This document shows, in pieces, positions 60,884 to 64,000 of a stretch of DNA of 64,000 nt. The position numbers and the translations under genes were made by a program. The notes beneath the pieces were generated by a model. That model did no database searches and was not told the DNA's origin. It was given only the letters and a program-made list of their open reading frames with translations. Each line of letters opens with the position of its first letter. The first letter of the stretch is position 1. The stretch lies in NCBI GenBank assembly GCA_017625615.1, contig JAGAKP010000014.1, positions 1-64,000 on the forward strand. The letters are read 5' to 3'. The stretch comes from Clostridia bacterium. Lineage in GTDB: Bacteria; Bacillota; Clostridia; Oscillospirales; CAG-382.

Positions 60884-61699
60884 TTATTCTGAAATTTGGA
60901 CGGAAGCGTCGCTCTCTTCCGCAATGGGCTCGGATATTTCCGAGGAAACGTCGGAAACCTCGTCCTCCGTTTTTACGATACCGCCGGAAAGAGTGGCGTT
61001 ATCGCACTTTTCAAAGGCGTTTGCCGAATACACGGTATGGGCGGGAATGGTTACCGACTGAAGAGTTCCGCAGTTGTAAAATGCGTAATCGTCAACGGTG
61101 AGTACGCTTTCGGGCAGAGCGATCTCGGTAAGTGAAGTACACCACGAGAAGGCGCGTACGCCGATATCCGTGATCTTATCGTTCCACACTATCTCCGAAA
61201 GAGATGTGCAGTTGTTGAAGGCAAGACGGGGAATGACCGTCATTCCCGCGGGGATGGTTATGGTCTCAAGGGAGGTGCACCACGAGAACAGTCTCTCGCC
61301 GTAAGAAGTACAGGAATCGGGAAGCTTTACTCTGCGGAGTGACGTGCAGTAGTAAAATGCGGTGTTCTCGATAGCCTCCACTCCCTCGGGAATTACCAGC
61401 GTTTCTACCGAATAATCGCGGTAAAAGCAAAGGGTGCCGATAACCTTTACGGGCTTGCCGTCTATTTCGGAGGGGACGACCACGTCCTTTTCCTCGCCCT
61501 TATATTCGATTATCTCTATATACTTTTTAAAAACGTCGTATACGTACAGATCGTTTTCCTTGGTCTCTATATATCCCGCAGGCTTTTCCTCGGTGTCCTG
61601 ACCGAGATAGCCCTTGATGGTATCAACGAATCCACCGCTGCAGGAGCAAAGGGTGACGCAAAGCAAAACGACGGTTAAAAGAGCTGTCAGCTTTTTCAT
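60884..61699 (-). CDS. BspA-type leucine-rich-repeat lipoprotein
   Basis: 271 aa. Signal peptide with lipobox LCSC (Cys20). A short N-terminal region precedes six or so Treponema/BspA-type repeats of about 23 residues (LRR_5 class): 'VIPEGVEAIENTAFYYCTSLRRVKLPDSCTSYGERLFSWCTSLETITIPAG...'. An acidic C-terminal tail follows (SSEISEPIAEESDASVQISE). Such repeats mediate host or partner adhesion in gut bacteria. It is the first gene of the operon containing alaS, which is an odd combination. Confidence 0.9.
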   Translation of the reverse strand: MKKLTALLTVVLLCVTLCSCSGGFVDTIKGYLGQDTEEKPAGYIETKENDLYVYDVFKKYIEIIEYKGEEKDVVVPSEIDGKPVKVIGTLCFYRDYSVETLVIPEGVEAIENTAFYYCTSLRRVKLPDSCTSYGERLFSWCTSLETITIPAGMTVIPRLAFNNCTSLSEIVWNDKITDIGVRAFSWCTSLTEIALPESVLTVDDYAFYNCGTLQSVTIPAHTVYSANAFEKCDNATLSGGIVKTEDEVSDVSSEISEPIAEESDASVQISE

Positions 61700-61752
61700 T
61701 TATTCCTCCCTGTTTGATCAAAAGACGTTTCGGACACAAATTATCACGGTAC

Positions 61753-61781
61753 ATTATATCACCGCAAAATTAATTTGTCAA
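61753..61781 (-). promoter_or_regulatory. Promoter of the BspA-alaS operon
   Basis: Minus strand TTGACA (61781-61776), 17 bases, TATAAT (61758-61753), a perfect consensus. Confidence 0.88.
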
Positions 61782-61786
61782 TTATA

Positions 61787-61815
61787 TTGACAAGCATACG
61801 TAAATTTATTAAAAT
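61787..61815 (+). promoter_or_regulatory. Promoter of the AGE-family gene
   Basis: TTGACA (61787-61792), 17 bases, TAAAAT (61810-61815). The two -35 boxes are 5 bases apart and form an inverted repeat TTGTCAA-N5-TTGACAA (61775-61793), so both polymerases cannot bind at once. Confidence 0.8.
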
Positions 61816-61864
61816 ATATATAACTACAAAATCCCCCGCAAAAATAAAATGAGGTGTAATTGAT

Positions 61865-63085
61865 ATGAAAAAGGAAACCTTTGCAAGCTACCGTCAGTTT
61901 TATCACGACCAGCTTATGAACGACTGTATCCCCTTCTGGACAAACAGCGACCTTCTCGATAAAGAGAACGGCGGTTATATTACCAGTGTTGACAAAGAAG
62001 GAAAAAGCTATAACAACGATAAATCCGTATGGTTCCAGGGCAGATGTCTTTGGACCTTCTCCGCTTTGATGAACCGCTACGGCGAAGATCCCCTCTGGCG
62101 CGAATACGCAGAGGCAGGCGTAGATTTTCTTAACGAAAAGTGCGTTGATAAGGACGGCAGAATGTACTTCACCGTTACTCAGGACGGTAAGCCTCTCAGA
62201 AAGCGCCGCTATATGTTTTCCGAAAGCTTTTACGTGATCTCTATGGCAGAATACGGCCTTGCTACCGGAAACAAGGAAGCTATAAAGAAGGCTGAGGAAT
62301 GCTTTGAGCTTATGCTCAGCATTTATCACGATGCAAAGAGCGATCCCTTCAAGATAACTCCCAAAACCTATGCCGAAACCCGTGCAGACCGCGCTTCCGC
62401 AGTGCCTATGGTATTGGTTTCCTCCGCTCAGGTGCTTCGCCGCTGTGATCCCGAAAAGGCGGATTACTACACCGCAGTAGCACAGGAAATGGTTGATGCT
62501 ATCATTAATTATCACTACAAGCCCGAGTACAAGTGCGTGCTTGAATGCGTCGGTCCCAACGGTGAATTTATAGATAACCCCGCAGGCAGATGCATAAACC
62601 CCGGCCACTCTATGGAAAACAGCTGGTTTTTGATGAATCAGGCAGTTTACACCGGTGACAAAGAGCTTCTCAAGAAGGCGCTTACTATTCTTGATTGGCA
62701 CCTTGAATGGGGCTGGGACAAGCAGTACGGCGGATTTATATACTTTACCGACGTAAAGGGAAGACCCTGCGAGCAGCTTGAGTGGGATATGAAGCTTTGG
62801 TGGGTACACAACGAAGCACTTATCGCAACTCTGCTTGCATATAAGCTTACCGGCGACAAGAAGTATTGGGATTGGTTTGAAAAGGTACACGTTTGGGCGT
62901 TCGGTCACTTCGCTGACAAGGAAAACGGCGAATGGTACGGATACCTCCACAAGGACGGCACCGTTTCCCACACCCAGAAGGGTTCTATGTGGAAGGGCCC
63001 CTTCCATCATCCCAGATGTCTGATGAACTGCGAGATGATTTTGAGCTGGCTCGAAAACGACACCGAACCCACCTCACTTCTTTAA
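61865..63085 (+). CDS. N-acylglucosamine 2-epimerase (AGE/RnBP) family protein
   Basis: 406 aa. An (alpha/alpha)6-barrel: 'YHDQLMNDCIPFWTNSDLLDKENGGYITSVDKEG', 'KSVWFQGRCLWTFSALMNRYG', 'NPGHSMENSWFLMNQA' with a catalytic-type His, and 'LWWVHNEALIATLLAYKLTGDKKYWDWFEKVHVW'. Members epimerise GlcNAc to ManNAc, or act on cellobiose or mannose. The 'ENGGYITSVD' and 'WWVHNEA' segments fit the group. No signal peptide, so it is cytosolic. Monocistronic, with GAGGTG before ATG 61865. Confidence 0.9.
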   Translation: MKKETFASYRQFYHDQLMNDCIPFWTNSDLLDKENGGYITSVDKEGKSYNNDKSVWFQGRCLWTFSALMNRYGEDPLWREYAEAGVDFLNEKCVDKDGRMYFTVTQDGKPLRKRRYMFSESFYVISMAEYGLATGNKEAIKKAEECFELMLSIYHDAKSDPFKITPKTYAETRADRASAVPMVLVSSAQVLRRCDPEKADYYTAVAQEMVDAIINYHYKPEYKCVLECVGPNGEFIDNPAGRCINPGHSMENSWFLMNQAVYTGDKELLKKALTILDWHLEWGWDKQYGGFIYFTDVKGRPCEQLEWDMKLWWVHNEALIATLLAYKLTGDKKYWDWFEKVHVWAFGHFADKENGEWYGYLHKDGTVSHTQKGSMWKGPFHHPRCLMNCEMILSWLENDTEPTSLL

Positions 63086-63097
63086 TATAGTATTTTC

Positions 63098-63130
63098 AAA
63101 AGGGCAGAACGGCATAATTCTGCCCTTTTG
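63098..63130 (+). terminator. Terminator of the AGE-family gene
   Basis: A 12-bp perfect stem AAAAGGGCAGAA/TTCTGCCCTTTT (63098-63109, 63118-63129) with an 8-base loop. Confidence 0.88.
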
Positions 63131-63158
63131 CTTATTTTTAAAAAAATTTTTATTTACT

Positions 63159-63190
63159 TGTAACCTTTTTCCTTTTTGCAAAGTATTGTA
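63159..63190 (+). promoter_or_regulatory. Candidate ECF-sigma-type promoter (autoregulatory)
   Basis: TGTAACC (63159-63165) resembles ECF -35 elements (TGAAAC/TGTAAC); GTATTG (63183-63188) lies 17 bases on. No TTGACA/TATAAT pair is visible. ECF genes often drive themselves from such sites. Confidence 0.4.
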
Positions 63191-63217
63191 AGTGAAACCA
63201 CCTAAAAGGAGCCCATT

Positions 63218-63700
63218 ATGGAACGAGCATTGCGTACGAATGCCGCCATAGAGAATATTCTTGAAAAGTATGCGGACACTGTGTACCGTATTGCCTTCGC
63301 GCGGACGAAAAACGCCCACGATGCGGAGGATATTATGCAAGAGGTATTTATGCGCTTTATTAAGCGTGCGCCCGTTTTTGAAAGCGAGGAGCACGAAAAG
63401 GCGTGGTTCATTCGGGTGGCGGTAAACTGCTCCAAATCACTGCTCGCCTCTCCTTGGAGAAACCGCGTTACCGGGGATCAGGGCGACACTCCCTTTTTCG
63501 ACAAGGAAAAAAGCGAGGTGTGGTACGCCGTAGCTTCCCTGCCCGAAAAAACGAGAGTGGTAATACATTTATATTATTACGAGGATATGTCCGTTGCGGA
63601 AATAGCATCGGCTACGGGCAAGAGCCAATCCGCCGTAAAGACTACCCTCCACAGAGGGCGGCAAAGGCTGAAAGAAATACTTACAAACGAGGAGTTTTGA
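63218..63700 (+). CDS. ECF sigma factor
   Basis: 160 aa. Region 2: 'ILEKYADTVYRIAFARTKNAHDAEDIMQEVFMRFI' (core-binding helix with the 'DAEDIMQEVF' signature) and 'HEKAWFIRVAVNCSKSLLASPW'. Region 4: 'LPEKTRVVIHLYYYEDMSVAEIASATGKSQSAVKTTLHRGRQRLKEIL'. AAAAGGAG is spaced 7 nt from ATG 63218. The following gene is probably its membrane anti-sigma factor. Confidence 0.95.
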   Translation: MERALRTNAAIENILEKYADTVYRIAFARTKNAHDAEDIMQEVFMRFIKRAPVFESEEHEKAWFIRVAVNCSKSLLASPWRNRVTGDQGDTPFFDKEKSEVWYAVASLPEKTRVVIHLYYYEDMSVAEIASATGKSQSAVKTTLHRGRQRLKEILTNEEF

Positions 63701-63706
63701 TCTAAA

Positions 63707-64000
63707 ATGTTTGGTGACAAATACAAAAAGGATATGAACAACGTAAAAGCGCCCGAGGATGCGGTTGCGCGCATTTCGGACAAAATGAAAGCAGGCAAGC
63801 CGAAAAGGACGGTCCTTACGAGATATATCGCCTTGGCGGCGGCTTGTATAATTGCGGTGGCGGGTATAGCGGTAGCCATTCCCAATGCGGAAAATATCGG
63901 CAACGGTATAAGCGCTCTGCTCGGCGGTGCGAATTTTCTTGAAATATTCGCTCCCGAAGAGCCTGCTCCCGAGGGAACAGAGGGCTTTAAGACCTATAAC
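63707..64000 (+). CDS. Putative anti-sigma factor (partial, runs off the window)
   Basis: The first 98 codons are visible. ATG 63707 has GAGGAG about 14 nt upstream, at the end of the sigma gene. A cytosolic N-terminus ('MFGDKYKKDMNNVKAPEDAVARISDKMK') is followed by one transmembrane helix ('YIALAAACIIAVAGIAVAIP', about residues 41-60) and the beginning of an outer domain. 'VKAPEDAVARISDKM' resembles the N-terminal helix of DUF4179-type anti-sigma proteins. The role is inferred from the pairing with the sigma gene. Confidence 0.7.
   Translation, partial: MFGDKYKKDMNNVKAPEDAVARISDKMKAGKPKRTVLTRYIALAAACIIAVAGIAVAIPNAENIGNGISALLGGANFLEIFAPEEPAPEGTEGFKTYN

Overview
The window comes from the chromosome of a Gram-positive anaerobe, most likely a member of the Clostridia (Oscillospirales-like gut commensal). 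Evidence for this: an S10-spc-alpha ribosomal operon carrying adk, map and a KOW-domain gene ahead of infA; a zinc-type S14; an adenylate kinase with a four-cysteine LID; Gram-positive-type LexA boxes (CGAAC-N4-GTTCG-like); many lipoproteins with lipobox signal peptides; many TTGACA/TTGCAA-N17-TATAAT promoters; and strong AAGGAGG ribosome binding sites. No outer-membrane genes are seen. Nearly all of the sequence is tightly packed coding DNA. No insertion sequence, prophage or CRISPR array was found.

Layout. 1-1430: the end of a ferredoxin-type aldo/keto reductase, then a small, seemingly AT-richer patch with an HExxH protein and a four-helix-bundle (23S rRNA IVP-like) gene. That gene is preceded by a striking array of eight short stem-loops and by tRNA-Arg(ACG). 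1.5-5.4 kb: cysE, a membrane protein, a sugar-phosphate isomerase-like protein, a 92-bp tandem intergenic repeat and a CBM9-like lipoprotein. 5.4-9.5 kb: aminotransferase, asnS, and dinB under two LexA boxes. 9.5-16.6 kb: a seven-gene operon dapA-dapB-aconitase-icd-SGNH-like-mnmM-pyridoxamine kinase, from one consensus promoter to one terminator. 16.6-26.3 kb: D-2-hydroxyacid dehydrogenase, TPM and zinc-ribbon membrane proteins, a sigma factor with a putative anti-sigma partner and a divergent secreted protein, a structured intergenic region, gdhA with an M23 peptidase, and a DUF3810 metalloprotease-like protein. 26.4-31.7 kb: a BlaI/M56 pair, a lipoprotein and an exported ADP-ribosylglycohydrolase-family lipoprotein.

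31.8-47.3 kb is one 31-gene ribosomal operon on the minus strand (rpsJ to rplQ). It has a consensus promoter, a folded leader and a terminal hairpin. It includes rpmJ (37 codons) and infA, whose only well-placed start codon is CTG. 47.4-51.5 kb: a TSCPD protein, phosphohexomutase, M55 peptidase, HAD phosphatase and an AbrB/zinc-knuckle regulator. 51.5-61.8 kb: a nine-gene minus-strand operon (BspA-type lipoprotein, alaS, HIT, PRTase, comEC, holA, rnmV, mtaB, unknown). 61.8-64 kb: an N-acylglucosamine 2-epimerase-family gene and an ECF sigma factor with the start of its putative anti-sigma gene.

Metabolically, aconitase, Icd and GdhA make a 2-oxoglutarate/glutamate branch, and DapA/DapB feed lysine and peptidoglycan. 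The least explained pieces are non-coding: the stem-loop array at 1138-1315, the CGGGGTCCCCG-framed repeats at 3764-3986 and 28838-28873, and the folded block at 22262-22434.
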